Origin: Lachnoclostridium sp. An118
GTDB lineage: Bacteria > Bacillota > Clostridia > Lachnospirales > Lachnospiraceae
DNA length: 43,443 nt
Assembly: GCF_002160985.1 (NCBI RefSeq)
Contig: NZ_NFLQ01000023.1
Coordinates: 1 to 43,443 of the forward strand
Direction: 5' to 3'
In this document: positions 1 through 7,734 of the stretch, in pieces
Layout: the number at the start of each line of letters is the position of its first letter
Numbering within the stretch: the stretch's first letter is position 1
Made by a program: the position numbers and the translations under genes
The notes under the pieces: model-generated
Databases searched by the model: none
Seen by the model: the letters and a program-made list of their open reading frames with translations, nothing else
What the model was told of the DNA's origin: nothing

Positions 1-347
1 TTCCCTACCGTATCTACGTAGTATCCTCTGCACCAGAAATGTCGGTTCCCATATTTATATTTCAAATTGGCATGCCGCTCGAATATCATTAGTGTACTTT
101 TCCCTTTCAGATACCCTACAAAATACGATACACTCATGCTTGGCGGAATTTCTACCAGCATATGGACGTGATCTGGACATATCTCTGCTTCTATAATTTT
201 TACGCCTTTCCTCTTGCATAACATACTTAGGATATTGGCTATATCCTGTTTTATTTTTCCATATGCTACTTTTCTTCTATACTTCGGTGCAAAAACTATA
301 TGATACTTACAATTCCATCTGGTATGTGATAGACTATTACTATCCAT
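1..347 (-). CDS. tnpA: IS200/IS605-family transposase TnpA, 3' part cut by window edge
   Basis: This is the first 115 residues of a Y1 single-strand transposase, which cuts and rejoins IS ends as single-stranded DNA. The family opening WNCKYHIVFAPKYRRK is present. The HUH metal motif is H60-V-H62 in CPDHVHML, and GYYVDTVG is the usual sequence just before the C-terminal helix that carries the catalytic tyrosine. That helix lies beyond the left edge, so activity cannot be judged. The ATG at 347 has a GGAGG (355-359) seven bases upstream. A tnpB gene, if present, would lie to the left. Confidence 0.93.
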   Translation of the reverse strand, partial: MDSNSLSHTRWNCKYHIVFAPKYRRKVAYGKIKQDIANILSMLCKRKGVKIIEAEICPDHVHMLVEIPPSMSVSYFVGYLKGKSTLMIFERHANLKYKYGNRHFWCRGYYVDTVG

Positions 348-368
348 ATGGATACCTCCTTTGTTTTT

Positions 369-391
369 AATGCGGTTGGCGAACCTGCATT
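369..391 (-). mobile_element. IS200/IS605 end hairpin with bulged T, just 5' of tnpA
   Basis: AATGCGGTT (369-377) pairs with AACC and GCATT (382-385, 387-391), leaving T386 as a single bulged base around a GGCG loop. TnpA of this family recognises imperfect hairpins of this kind at both ends of its element. Reading the minus strand, a TTAC (416-419) lies 24 bases 5' of the hairpin. That is a plausible cleavage tetranucleotide and would put the element boundary near 415/416. A TATAAT (393-398) between them may be the tnpA -10. The boundary is inference. Confidence 0.6.
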
Positions 392-435
392 AATTATAAC
401 ATTGGAGGTTTTTCTGTAAGCTGAAGCATCCTTAT

Positions 436-460
436 CCACTTGCATAGCAAGTGGTTTTTT
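436..460 (+). terminator. Rho-independent terminator-like hairpin, plus strand
   Basis: CCACTTGC (436-443) and GCAAGTGG (447-454) form a perfect 8-bp stem with an ATA loop, followed by six T. No plus-strand gene precedes it. It could end an antisense RNA that starts inside tnpA, as known for IS200, or simply block readthrough. Confidence 0.5.
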
Positions 461-476
461 GGTTTTCTAACCCTCC

Positions 477-497
477 GTTTTTCGGAACCCGAAAAAC
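477..497. other. Perfect 9-bp inverted repeat, terminator-like
   Basis: GTTTTTCGG and CCGAAAAAC are separated by AAC, so both strands show a short GC stem with T/A flanks. It lies between the IS end and the terminator of the dehydrogenase gene and may be a backup bidirectional terminator. Confidence 0.3.
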
Positions 498-528
498 TCC
501 GGGCCAGAAAACAGGCCCTTGGCCTAAC

Positions 529-577
529 AAAAAAAGGAGCTTCATCAACTCTCCTGTTTTTGGAGGTGATGAAGCTC
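529..577 (-). terminator. Strong terminator of the dehydrogenase/kinase operon
   Basis: GAGCTTCATCA (537-547) pairs perfectly with TGATGAAGCTC (567-577), with an inner CTCC/GGAG stem. On the minus strand it is followed by seven T (529-535). It sits 18 bases after the dehydrogenase stop codon. Confidence 0.85.
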
Positions 578-594
578 TGTTTATACATTCTGCA

Positions 595-1683
595 CTACTC
601 AAACTTAAACGCCACTTTGAAATCTCCGTATTTTCCGGAAGCGTAGTCAAACGCCTTCTCCCACTCCTCGATCTTAAACATGCTGGACACAACTCCGTCC
701 GTCTTCAGGTTGCCCTTCATCATGTTCTCGATCACAAAGGGATATGCGTAGGGGCTCAGGTGGGAGCCCAGGATATCCAGCTCCTTCCGGTCGCCGATGA
801 TGGACCAGTCAACGCTCGTCTCTGATCCGAACACGCTGAACTCCACAAATCGGCCCAGCTTCCGGGTGATGGTCAGTCCCTGGATCACGCTGGATGGATG
901 CCCCGTAGCCTCAATATAGACGTCGCAGCCATAGTCTTCTGTCAGCGCCTTGATCTCCTTGTCCACGTCGCATTTGCCCGGATTGAATACCAGGTCAGCC
1001 CCGAATTCCTTCGCCTTTGCCAGACGCTCGTCCTTCATATCCAGCACGATCAGGAGCTTCGGATTTTTCATTCTGGCGTAGGTGATCATCCCAAGTCCCA
1101 GTGTTCCAGCTCCGGAGATGACAACCACGTCCTCGTTCGTGATGCTTCCGCGGTCCACGGCATGTTTGGAGCAGCCGTAGGGCTCAACGAGGAGGGCCTG
1201 CTCGATGGTCATGTCCTCGGGCACGCGGCTGATCACGCAGTTCTTGGGGTATCTCACATACTCGGCCATTCCGCCGTTGTTGTAAGACTGGAAGCCCAGC
1301 ATGTCGTGGGGCTGGCACATCCAGTAGTGCCCATCCTTGCAGAAACGGCATTTTCCACAGGGAACGATCTGGTCTGCAATAATGCGGTCTCCCAGCTCAT
1401 AGCCTTCTACATTCTCTCCGATCTCCACAATTCTCCCGAAAAACTCGTGGCCCGGGATAAAGGGCGGCTTTACCCATGCTGGCTGCACGTCGTCTCCCCA
1501 GAACATGGCCGCGCCGTGATTGCACTTCAGATCGCCGGCACAGATGCCGCAGGCCTCGGTCTTGATGATGATATCGTCCGGGCCGCACACCGGAGCGGGA
1601 TATTCCGGTTCAAAGCGGTAATCATCCTTCGCGTACGCTACCAGTGCCTTCATTGTTTTCGGAGTACTTCCTCTGTGTGCCAT
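595..1683 (-). CDS. Zinc-dependent medium-chain polyol dehydrogenase, erythritol/threitol dehydrogenase-like
   Basis: This is a medium-chain dehydrogenase that probably oxidises a sugar alcohol to a ketose with NAD. The N-terminal half shows the catalytic zinc site (CGICAGDLKCNHGA, then GHEFFG) and the structural zinc cysteines in PCGKCRFCKDGHYWMC. The Rossmann motif is GAGTLGLG. The spacing and phrases such as AAMFWGD and MCQPHDMLGF recall L-threitol/erythritol dehydrogenases, but the exact polyol cannot be read from sequence. I chose the ATG at 1683 because AAAGGTGG (1692-1699) lies eight bases upstream; an in-frame GTG at 1695 falls inside that site. The gene starts about 40 bases after the upstream FGGY kinase stop, so the two are probably one operon for oxidation and then phosphorylation of the product. 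Confidence 0.8.
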   Translation of the reverse strand: MAHRGSTPKTMKALVAYAKDDYRFEPEYPAPVCGPDDIIIKTEACGICAGDLKCNHGAAMFWGDDVQPAWVKPPFIPGHEFFGRIVEIGENVEGYELGDRIIADQIVPCGKCRFCKDGHYWMCQPHDMLGFQSYNNGGMAEYVRYPKNCVISRVPEDMTIEQALLVEPYGCSKHAVDRGSITNEDVVVISGAGTLGLGMITYARMKNPKLLIVLDMKDERLAKAKEFGADLVFNPGKCDVDKEIKALTEDYGCDVYIEATGHPSSVIQGLTITRKLGRFVEFSVFGSETSVDWSIIGDRKELDILGSHLSPYAYPFVIENMMKGNLKTDGVVSSMFKIEEWEKAFDYASGKYGDFKVAFKFE

Positions 1684-1721
1684 AATTCTTTCCACCTTTC
1701 TCTTTTACTTTTTATATTTCT

Positions 1722-3230
1722 TTATACCTCGAACTGTCCCCAGACAGTATCAAGCGCTCTGCTGACAGCTCTGTATTTCTGATACTTTTTCTCATAGATC
1801 TCACGCATTTCCGGATTTGGCTCCACTCTTCCGGACACGTGCACCATATGCTCCGCCGCATCCCTGTAATCCCTGTACACGCCGGCTGCGATGGCCGCCG
1901 CCATGCCGCACCCGAGAGCTCCCAGCTCCTTTGCGTCCACAGTCTCTATCGGAAATCCGAGGACGTCCGCAAACATCTGCACCCACACCTCTGAATTGCA
2001 GGCGCCTCCTGCCATCCGGATCGCCTCGGGGGACTTTCTGGAGGACAGAAGCCTCTCTATGTGGGTCTTGTGGGAAAATACCACTCCCTCGTAGACAGCC
2101 CGCAGCATGTGCGCCTTATTGTGGTAGGTCGTCAGCCCCACAAAGGCTCCCTTCCCAAGGGGATGGGCGTTGGATCCGTAGAGGAAGGGAAGGAAATACA
2201 CGTCGCACTCCTCCGGCTTCACAGAGGCTACCTTTTCATTTACAACGCTGTAGATATTTTCCCCCTCCGGTATGGGCTCATGGTCCATGCAGTTCTCAAG
2301 GAACCACTCCAGATTTCCCGAGGAAGTGGCGCTGCACTCCTCCACCAGGTAATAGCCCGGCATGGCGAACAGCGAGTTCATGGCAATGCTCCCGTCCATA
2401 ACCGGCTTCTCTGCTATGTATTCGTTGATGCTCCATGTACCTGCAATGGTACACATTTTCTCGGGAGAAGTGATGTCCACCGCCACGGCACAGGCGTCAA
2501 TGTCGAACATCCCGCCCGCCACCGGGGTACCGGCCGGAAGTCCTGTCAGCTTCGCCGCCTCCTCCGAGATAGTACCGCACAGATCATAGGAGTAGCGCAG
2601 CGGAGGCAGCATGTCATATGCCTCTCCTATCCCCAGCTTCTCCAGGATATCCCTGTCAAAGCTCGCGTCTCTTACATTCATAAGGCCGGAGCCGGAAATA
2701 TCGGTCGCCTCACTGTACGCCTCTCCTGTCAGCCGGAAGCGTACATAGTCCTTCACGGAAAAGGCGTACCGGATATTGTCGTACACCGCCCTCTCATGAT
2801 CCTTGAGCCATGCCAGAAGGGAAACCTGCTGACAGGCCATGAATTCCTGGCACAGCCGGTCGTGGACCTCGTCGTACACACCGCTCTCGTGCCACTTCTC
2901 CGGATATTTCCAGGCCCGGCTGTCTGTGGAAATAATGCCGTTATAGGCCGGCTTCCCGTCCTTTCCCCAGGGATACAGCCCCTTGCCGTGTCCGCACACA
3001 GCGATACCCAGGACATCCTTCCCGTCTATCCCTGCTTTTTCCAGGGCTCTTTTAATGCAGTCGCAGTTGGCCAGCCAGAGCTCTTCCATATCTCTCTCTG
3101 TGTAGCCTGATCTCGGGGTGATCATGCTGGTCTGCTTCCCCGCTGTCGCGATCTCTCTGCCCTGCAGGTCAAAGATAGCGGCCTTTGTAGAAGTCCCACC
3201 ATTATCCAGACCCATTACATATTGTCCCAT
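1722..3230 (-). CDS. lyxK: FGGY carbohydrate kinase, L-xylulose kinase (LyxK)-like
   Basis: This is an FGGY sugar kinase of about 502 residues. The N-terminal phosphate-binding loop reads GLDNGGTSTKAAIFD. Further motifs are CGHGKGLY, DSRAW and GTWSINEY, with the C-terminal adenosine motif GGACNSEVWVQMFAD. Many stretches resemble E. coli LyxK as I remember it, including ATSSGNLEWF, FLPFLYGSNA and YEGVVFSHKTH, so phosphorylation of L-xylulose or a similar ketose is the best guess. The ATG at 3230 has GAGGAGG seven bases upstream; an extension to 3248 would cover that site. It is the first gene of a two-gene operon with the polyol dehydrogenase. L-xylulose-5-phosphate would need a 3-epimerase, not seen here, before the araD product could use it. 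Confidence 0.72.
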   Translation of the reverse strand: MGQYVMGLDNGGTSTKAAIFDLQGREIATAGKQTSMITPRSGYTERDMEELWLANCDCIKRALEKAGIDGKDVLGIAVCGHGKGLYPWGKDGKPAYNGIISTDSRAWKYPEKWHESGVYDEVHDRLCQEFMACQQVSLLAWLKDHERAVYDNIRYAFSVKDYVRFRLTGEAYSEATDISGSGLMNVRDASFDRDILEKLGIGEAYDMLPPLRYSYDLCGTISEEAAKLTGLPAGTPVAGGMFDIDACAVAVDITSPEKMCTIAGTWSINEYIAEKPVMDGSIAMNSLFAMPGYYLVEECSATSSGNLEWFLENCMDHEPIPEGENIYSVVNEKVASVKPEECDVYFLPFLYGSNAHPLGKGAFVGLTTYHNKAHMLRAVYEGVVFSHKTHIERLLSSRKSPEAIRMAGGACNSEVWVQMFADVLGFPIETVDAKELGALGCGMAAAIAAGVYRDYRDAAEHMVHVSGRVEPNPEMREIYEKKYQKYRAVSRALDTVWGQFEV

Positions 3231-3250
3231 GCGGAAACACCTCCTCATTA

Positions 3251-3266
3251 AATTGTATATTCAATT
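3251..3266. promoter_or_regulatory. Possible operator in the kinase leader
   Basis: AATTG and CAATT flank TATATT, a small perfect palindrome between the predicted transcription start and the ribosome-binding site of the kinase. A regulator bound here would block the promoter at 3284-3312. No local regulator can be assigned. Confidence 0.3.
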
Positions 3267-3283
3267 ACTCCGTTCTAGGTCTT

Positions 3284-3312
3284 ATTATATAATTTTCAGT
3301 CAGATAAGGCAA
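3284..3312 (-). promoter_or_regulatory. Sigma-A promoter of the kinase-dehydrogenase operon
   Basis: On the minus strand, TTGCCT (3307-3312), a 17-base spacer and a perfect TATAAT (3284-3289) precede the kinase start by about 55 bases. Confidence 0.65.
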
Positions 3313-3381
3313 TGACATTTTTCTTCTTTCCTTACTTTTGTACCTGGTTTTTTACTGGAATTTTTTCCCGGAAAACACAAT

Positions 3382-3417
3382 AAAGCCTTCGGAAAATTTA
3401 TCTCTTCCGAAGGCTTT
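3382..3417 (-). terminator. Terminator after the small membrane protein gene
   Basis: AAAGCCTTCGGAA (3382-3394) pairs perfectly over 13 bp with TTCCGAAGGCTTT (3405-3417). The minus-strand 3' side is T-rich but interrupted (TTTATTGTGTTTT). It lies just after the stop at 3455. Confidence 0.65.
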
Positions 3418-3454
3418 AAAGGCTCCTGTCCGCCGTTACATCCAGACCGCCTGT

Positions 3455-3634
3455 TTATCTTGCCGCATATGCGTTCTTCAGCTGCACGCTGCCCTGCTTA
3501 CCTGTCTCTGCCCTGTAGCTTCTCTGGATTCCAGATGCCAGCGCCTCAACAATATTGTATAAGTCTCTTAAAATAATAAAGCATCCTGCTGCTACGAAAG
3601 CAATCGCCGCAATTGTTGCTAATATTGTCATCAT
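3455..3634 (-). CDS. Small single-pass membrane protein, unknown function (59 aa)
   Basis: The start is the first of two adjacent ATGs, with GAGGTGG five bases upstream. Residues 1-22 form one hydrophobic helix (MMTILATIAAIAFVAAGCF), followed by a charged, amphipathic tail with RDLYNIVEALASGIQRSYR. There is no recognisable family. It stands alone between two terminator-like hairpins, so it is probably its own transcript. A good ribosome-binding site and a clean stop-terminator arrangement support a real gene. A membrane peptide with regulatory or stress roles is possible but not shown. Confidence 0.55.
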   Translation of the reverse strand: MMTILATIAAIAFVAAGCFIILRDLYNIVEALASGIQRSYRAETGKQGSVQLKNAYAAR

Positions 3635-3803
3635 ACTTACCACCTCATAGATTGTTAATTTTTTGTTTATCTTGTTTCTGATAGTATGATAACACCTTGA
3701 CTCACAAAGGTAAATAATGAAAAGCGCCAATTTTTCCGGTAAAACGGGGGATTTTATTGTTACTTTTTTATCAATCCCGTGGTTTTCACCAAAAAACGCC
3801 CTT

Positions 3804-4847
3804 CTATTCCTTCACCTGAATGCAGTTTTCCGCAGTCCAGGCTTTTACCTGATCCCTGAGAATATAGCTTCTGATGTTCTTCTCATCCACTTCCTCCTCC
3901 ATCTGCTCCACATCGGTATAGGACATCTCCTCCGCCAGGTCTTCCTTGGCTTTCTCGTATTCCTCATCCGTCATGCTGATGTTCTCCTTCTCCGCAATGA
4001 GCTCTGCTGTCAGGTCCTCCTTCAGATTAGATCTGGCCGCCTCGGTCACCTGCTCCTCAAACTCCTCCTCGGTCACCTCCATACCTTCGAGGAAGTCCGC
4101 AAACTCCATCTCATAGTAGTCTGCGCCTGCCTGGTAATAGTCGTAAAAATGCTGCTTTTCTTCCTCCAGTCTGTCCTCCGGGTACTCGATCACCTCTGTG
4201 TTGTCAAGGACCTCCTGCCACACCGTGTCCTGGAGCTCAGACTGGATATACTCCTCATTATTTTTTTCCAGAAGCCTTCGGATTTCCTCCCTGTACTCGT
4301 CCACTGTCTCAGACTCCTGGGAGATGGTCTGCACAAATTCATCCGTCAGATCAGGCAGCTCCTTCTCCTTGATCCCCGTGAGAGTAATGCGGAAGGTCAC
4401 ATCCTTTCCCGCATAATTCTGATTGGTATAGCTGGCATCAAATGAATGCTGGAGTTCAAAAGTGTCACCGATACTGTGGCCCACAACAGCCTCCTCAAAT
4501 TCCGCAAAAAAGGTGTTGGATCCCAGCTCCAGCTCGTACTCGCTGTTTCCTCCGTTCTCGATTTCCTGACCATCTGCCGAAGCCGTGTAGTCCAGGACAG
4601 CAATGTCTCCTTCCTGCGCCGGACGGTCTGTCACCTCCGTGACCTCGGCAAAGCCTTCCAGCACAGTCTGGATATTGTTCTCCACAGACTCGTCCGTAAT
4701 ATCCGGCAGGCCCTCTACAGCCGGGACCTCCACTCCCTTATATTTTGAAATTTTGATGTAATCATTGGACGCACTTCCCCCCGAGCAGGACGTAAGCCCT
4801 GCCGCGGCAGCCAGAAGCAGCGCCGCCATAGCATATCTTCTCTTCAT
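3804..4847 (-). CDS. Trigger-factor-like peptidyl-prolyl isomerase lipoprotein
   Basis: The protein begins with a lipoprotein signal (MKRRYAMAALLLAAAAGLTSC, lipid-attached Cys21), so it should be anchored outside the membrane. Residues about 70-170 form an FKBP-type domain (GDIAVLDYTA, ELELGSNTFFAEFEEAVVG, TFRITLTGIKEKELP). The rest is an acidic, helical, trigger-factor C-terminal-like arm (TDEFVQTISQESETVDEYREE). The N-terminal ribosome-binding domain of true trigger factor is missing and replaced by the signal peptide. It is therefore probably an extracytoplasmic folding factor, comparable in role to PrsA. The ATG at 4847 is chosen because the lipoprotein signal starts there; a GGAG lies 10 bases upstream. 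It is monocistronic, with no partner gene to indicate a client. Confidence 0.82.
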   Translation of the reverse strand: MKRRYAMAALLLAAAAGLTSCSGGSASNDYIKISKYKGVEVPAVEGLPDITDESVENNIQTVLEGFAEVTEVTDRPAQEGDIAVLDYTASADGQEIENGGNSEYELELGSNTFFAEFEEAVVGHSIGDTFELQHSFDASYTNQNYAGKDVTFRITLTGIKEKELPDLTDEFVQTISQESETVDEYREEIRRLLEKNNEEYIQSELQDTVWQEVLDNTEVIEYPEDRLEEEKQHFYDYYQAGADYYEMEFADFLEGMEVTEEEFEEQVTEAARSNLKEDLTAELIAEKENISMTDEEYEKAKEDLAEEMSYTDVEQMEEEVDEKNIRSYILRDQVKAWTAENCIQVKE

Positions 4848-5107
4848 GATTTCCGCACTCCGTTTCTGACCGGCACTATCCGGCCTTTTTTTCAAATATA
4901 CGCCTATTATACCTCTTTTTTCTGAAAAATGCACCCCCGCCCCGGTGCTTTCACCAATTTTTCACACAAAGGCTCTAAATATTTCCCCTTCCCTATTTAC
5001 CGGGATTATACTATAATAACCTGCGGAGCGGTCTCACAGCTGTTCCACACTGATCTTATCAGGTACCAGTCAATATAATCCGACACAAAAGCAAAGGAGC
5101 ATAACCT

Positions 5108-5893
5108 ATGATCAAATTGATCGCCAGTGACCTGGACGGCACGCTGCTGCAGAACGGGGCCCAGGAACTGGACCCTGTAATCTTTGACCAGATCCGCGCG
5201 CTCGCAGAGAACGGCATCCGCTTTGTGGCTGCCAGCGGGCGTCAGTACCCGAATCTGCGGCGTCTCTTCGCCCCTGTCCAGGATGACATTTCCTATATAG
5301 CCGAGAACGGCTCTCTGTGTATCCATGAAGGCAAAACTCTCTCAAGAGGACTGATCCCCAGGGAACTGGGGAACCGTATTGTGGACGCCATTCACCACTG
5401 CAGCGGATGTGAGTGCATCATCTCAGGCGAGGAGGTATGCTACAGCGATTCCCGGAATGAAGCCTTCCGGGATCATATGGTAAATGTAGTAAAAAACGAC
5501 ATGAGATTTGTAGACAGCATAAGCGAGATCCAGGAACCCTTCCTCAAGATCGCTGTCTGCAGCTTCGGCGGAACAAAGGATTGTCTCGCCTATTTTCAGG
5601 AGCTTTTTTCACAGGAGATCAAGGTGGTGACCTCCGGAAATATCTGGGTGGACTTCATTGCTCCGGGCGCCAGCAAGGGAAATGCTCTCCAGACACTCCT
5701 GGACCACCTCCACATTGCCCCGGAGGACTGCGCAGCCTTCGGAGACCAGTACAACGACGTTGAGATGCTGCAGCTTGCCGGGACAAGCTACGCCATGTCA
5801 AACGCGGCGCCGGGCATCTCCTTCTACTCCACCTATGTGACAGACTCCGTGCCCGAGGTGCTGGATGACATCATCTCCTCCGTGGGGCTCTGA
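5108..5893 (+). CDS. Cof-type HAD-IIB phosphatase
   Basis: This is a haloacid-dehalogenase hydrolase of 261 residues acting on small phosphorylated metabolites. The nucleophile motif is SDLDGTLL (Asp8, Asp10), motif II is AASGRQ, the lysine motif is GASKGNAL and the Mg motif is FGDQYNDVEM. The central cap of about 100 residues is typical of type IIB. The ATG has AAAGGAG nine bases upstream. A TATAAT at 5012-5017 may be its -10, without a clear -35. It is the only plus-strand gene in the left 34 kb, it converges on the FGGY kinase at 5975, and the two share a terminator. The substrate is not predictable. Confidence 0.88.
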   Translation: MIKLIASDLDGTLLQNGAQELDPVIFDQIRALAENGIRFVAASGRQYPNLRRLFAPVQDDISYIAENGSLCIHEGKTLSRGLIPRELGNRIVDAIHHCSGCECIISGEEVCYSDSRNEAFRDHMVNVVKNDMRFVDSISEIQEPFLKIAVCSFGGTKDCLAYFQELFSQEIKVVTSGNIWVDFIAPGASKGNALQTLLDHLHIAPEDCAAFGDQYNDVEMLQLAGTSYAMSNAAPGISFYSTYVTDSVPEVLDDIISSVGL

Positions 5894-5909
5894 CGTCCAC
5901 AGACAATAA

Positions 5910-5946
5910 TTTCCCCCGGCAGCCCCTTTCGTTCTGCCGGGGGAAA
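5910..5946. terminator. Bidirectional terminator between convergent genes
   Basis: TTTCCCCCGGCAG (5910-5922) and CTGCCGGGGGAAA (5934-5946) form a perfect 13-bp stem between the HAD gene (plus) and the FGGY kinase (minus). Each strand ends in an A/T-rich tail, though not a long T run. Confidence 0.7.
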
Positions 5947-5974
5947 ATTCTCTCCAGGTCCTCTTCCCTGCAGT

Positions 5975-7576
5975 TTACCTCATCTTCCTGATGGCCTCCT
6001 GCTCAATGGAAAGTCCGTTCTTAAATCTCTCGATAAATTTTTCAAAGCCCGCCACATCGCCAGCGTCCGGCTCCATCCTCACACCCTCGTTGCCTGCAAA
6101 TACCTTGTCAGCCAGATAGGACTCCAGGGTTTCATCCTCTTCCCGAAGCACCTCGTAGGCAGCCAGCAGGGCAATGCCCCAGGCGCCTCCCTCTCCTGCC
6201 GTCTCCATAACAGACACAGGCGCCTGCATGGCTGCTGCCATGATCCTCTGACCCACACCCGGCGTCTTGAAAAGGCCGCCATGTCCCAGGATCTTGTCAA
6301 TCTGGATCTTCTCCTCCTTCACAAGGATATCCATACCGATCTTCAGAGCTCCCAGCGCAGCATAGAGATGCGTGCGCATGAAGTTTGCCAGGTTGAATCT
6401 GCTCTCCGGCGTGCGCACAAAGACAGGCCGTCCCTCGTCCACAGGAATGATATTCTCCCCGGAATAGTAGCCGTACGAGAGAAGTCCGCCGCAGTCCGGA
6501 TCTCCCTCCAGGGCCTTATTATACAGTGTTCCAAAAAGCTGATCCATATCCGGCTTCATACCCATAGCCTCCGAGAACTCCCGGAAAAGAGACACCCAGG
6601 CATTCAGATCGGACGTACAGTTGTTGGCATGCGCCATGGCCACAAGGCTGCCGCTGGGGGTGGTGACCATATCAATCTCCGTGTGTACCTTTGAGAGCTC
6701 CTTCTCCAACACGATCATGGCAAACACGGAGGTTCCCGCAGAAACATTTCCTGTCCGAACAGCCACACTGTTGGTAGCTGCCATACCTGTTCCCGCGTCT
6801 CCTTCAGGCGGGCACACAGGAATGCCGGCCTCCAGCGCTCCTGAAGGATCCAGCCGCTTAGCCCCCTCCTCTGTCAGAACACCCGCGTCCTCGCCGGCGG
6901 TCAGCACCCTGGGCATGATCTGGCGCAGCTTCCAGGGATAGCCCTTATCCTTTACAAGCTCATCGAACTTTTCGATCATTCCGCTGTCAAAATCCTTATC
7001 CTGGATATTGATGGGAAACATGCCTGAAGCATCTCCGATACCCAGTACCCTCTGTCCGGTAAGCTGCCAGTGGATGTAGCCCGACAGCGTCGTAAAGTAA
7101 GCCACATCCTTTACATGCTCCTCTCCGTTCAGAATAGCCTGGTACAGATGAGCAATGCTCCAGCGCTGGGGAATATTGTACTGGAACAGCTTTGTCAGCT
7201 CGTCTGCCGCCTGTCCGGTGATGGTATTTCTCCAGGTCCGGAAGGGCACCAGAAGCTGGTCCTGGCTGTCAAAGGCCATATATCCGTGCATCATGGCGCT
7301 GAAACCGATGGCAGCCAGCTTTTTCACCTCCGCGCCATACTTTTCCTTTACATCGCGGACCATATCCTGGTAGCTGCCCTGAAGTCCCTTCCAGATATCC
7401 TCCAGGGAGTAGGTCCATATATGACCGTCCAGCTTATTTTCCCAGTCATAGCTTCCTGACGCTATCGGCACATGATCTTCATCGATCAGCACGGTCTTGA
7501 TCCTGGTCGAGCCCAGTTCAATCCCCGCAATCGCTTTTCCAGCTTCAATTGTCTGCTTTACAGCATCCGCACTCAT
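5975..7576 (-). CDS. FGGY pentulose kinase (ribulokinase/xylulokinase type) of the arabinose locus
   Basis: This 533-residue FGGY kinase most likely phosphorylates L-ribulose or D-xylulose. The ATP loop region reads [17 protein letters not shown]. Other motifs are [33 protein letters not shown] and GTSVFAMIV, with the C-terminal [10 protein letters not shown]. It differs from Bacillus AraB in phrasing and belongs to the clostridial AraB-substitute type. No other kinase in the araAD locus could supply the middle step, which supports L-ribulose as substrate. GGAGG lies eight bases before the ATG. It is the last gene of the locus but has its own near-consensus promoter (7617-7646) after the araR terminator. 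Confidence 0.8.
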   Translation of the reverse strand: MSADAVKQTIEAGKAIAGIELGSTRIKTVLIDEDHVPIASGSYDWENKLDGHIWTYSLEDIWKGLQGSYQDMVRDVKEKYGAEVKKLAAIGFSAMMHGYMAFDSQDQLLVPFRTWRNTITGQAADELTKLFQYNIPQRWSIAHLYQAILNGEEHVKDVAYFTTLSGYIHWQLTGQRVLGIGDASGMFPINIQDKDFDSGMIEKFDELVKDKGYPWKLRQIMPRVLTAGEDAGVLTEEGAKRLDPSGALEAGIPVCPPEGDAGTGMAATNSVAVRTGNVSAGTSVFAMIVLEKELSKVHTEIDMVTTPSGSLVAMAHANNCTSDLNAWVSLFREFSEAMGMKPDMDQLFGTLYNKALEGDPDCGGLLSYGYYSGENIIPVDEGRPVFVRTPESRFNLANFMRTHLYAALGALKIGMDILVKEEKIQIDKILGHGGLFKTPGVGQRIMAAAMQAPVSVMETAGEGGAWGIALLAAYEVLREEDETLESYLADKVFAGNEGVRMEPDAGDVAGFEKFIERFKNGLSIEQEAIRKMR

Positions 7577-7616
7577 CTTGTTATCCTCCTTTTATTGTAT
7601 TTCTCTCATTACAATC

Positions 7617-7646
7617 ATTATATGGACAGGCTCACTTTTCTGTCAA
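7617..7646 (-). promoter_or_regulatory. Near-consensus sigma-A promoter of the pentulose kinase
   Basis: The minus strand shows a perfect TTGACA (7641-7646), an 18-base spacer and a perfect TATAAT (7617-7622), 41 bases before the kinase ATG. It is one of the strongest promoters in the window. Confidence 0.85.
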
Positions 7647-7658
7647 CACTGCCTGTCC
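7624..7658. promoter_or_regulatory. Inverted repeat straddling the kinase -35, candidate operator
   Basis: GGACAGGC (7624-7631) and GCCTGTCC (7651-7658) are perfect 8-bp arms separated by 19 bases that contain the -35. It does not resemble the AT-rich AraR palindromes near araA and araN, so another regulator, or no regulator, may act here. Confidence 0.45.
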
Positions 7659-7679
7659 TCTGTTTTCTCTCATAGGACC

Positions 7680-7718
7680 AAAAAACAGAAATCTCCGGAA
7701 TGTGGCCATCCCGGAGAT
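7680..7718 (-). terminator. Terminator of araR and the upstream arabinan operon
   Basis: ATCTCCGG (7691-7698) pairs with CCGGAGAT (7711-7718). The minus strand continues with TTTCTG and six T (7680-7685). It lies 17 bases after the araR stop and separates the operon from the kinase promoter. Confidence 0.8.
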
Positions 7719-7734
7719 GTATCAGCTCGATCTG

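Noticed and set aside
451-825. Plus-strand open frame running from the intergenic region into the dehydrogenase gene
   Set aside because: It overlaps the terminator hairpin and the antisense of a conserved enzyme, and no start signal is present.
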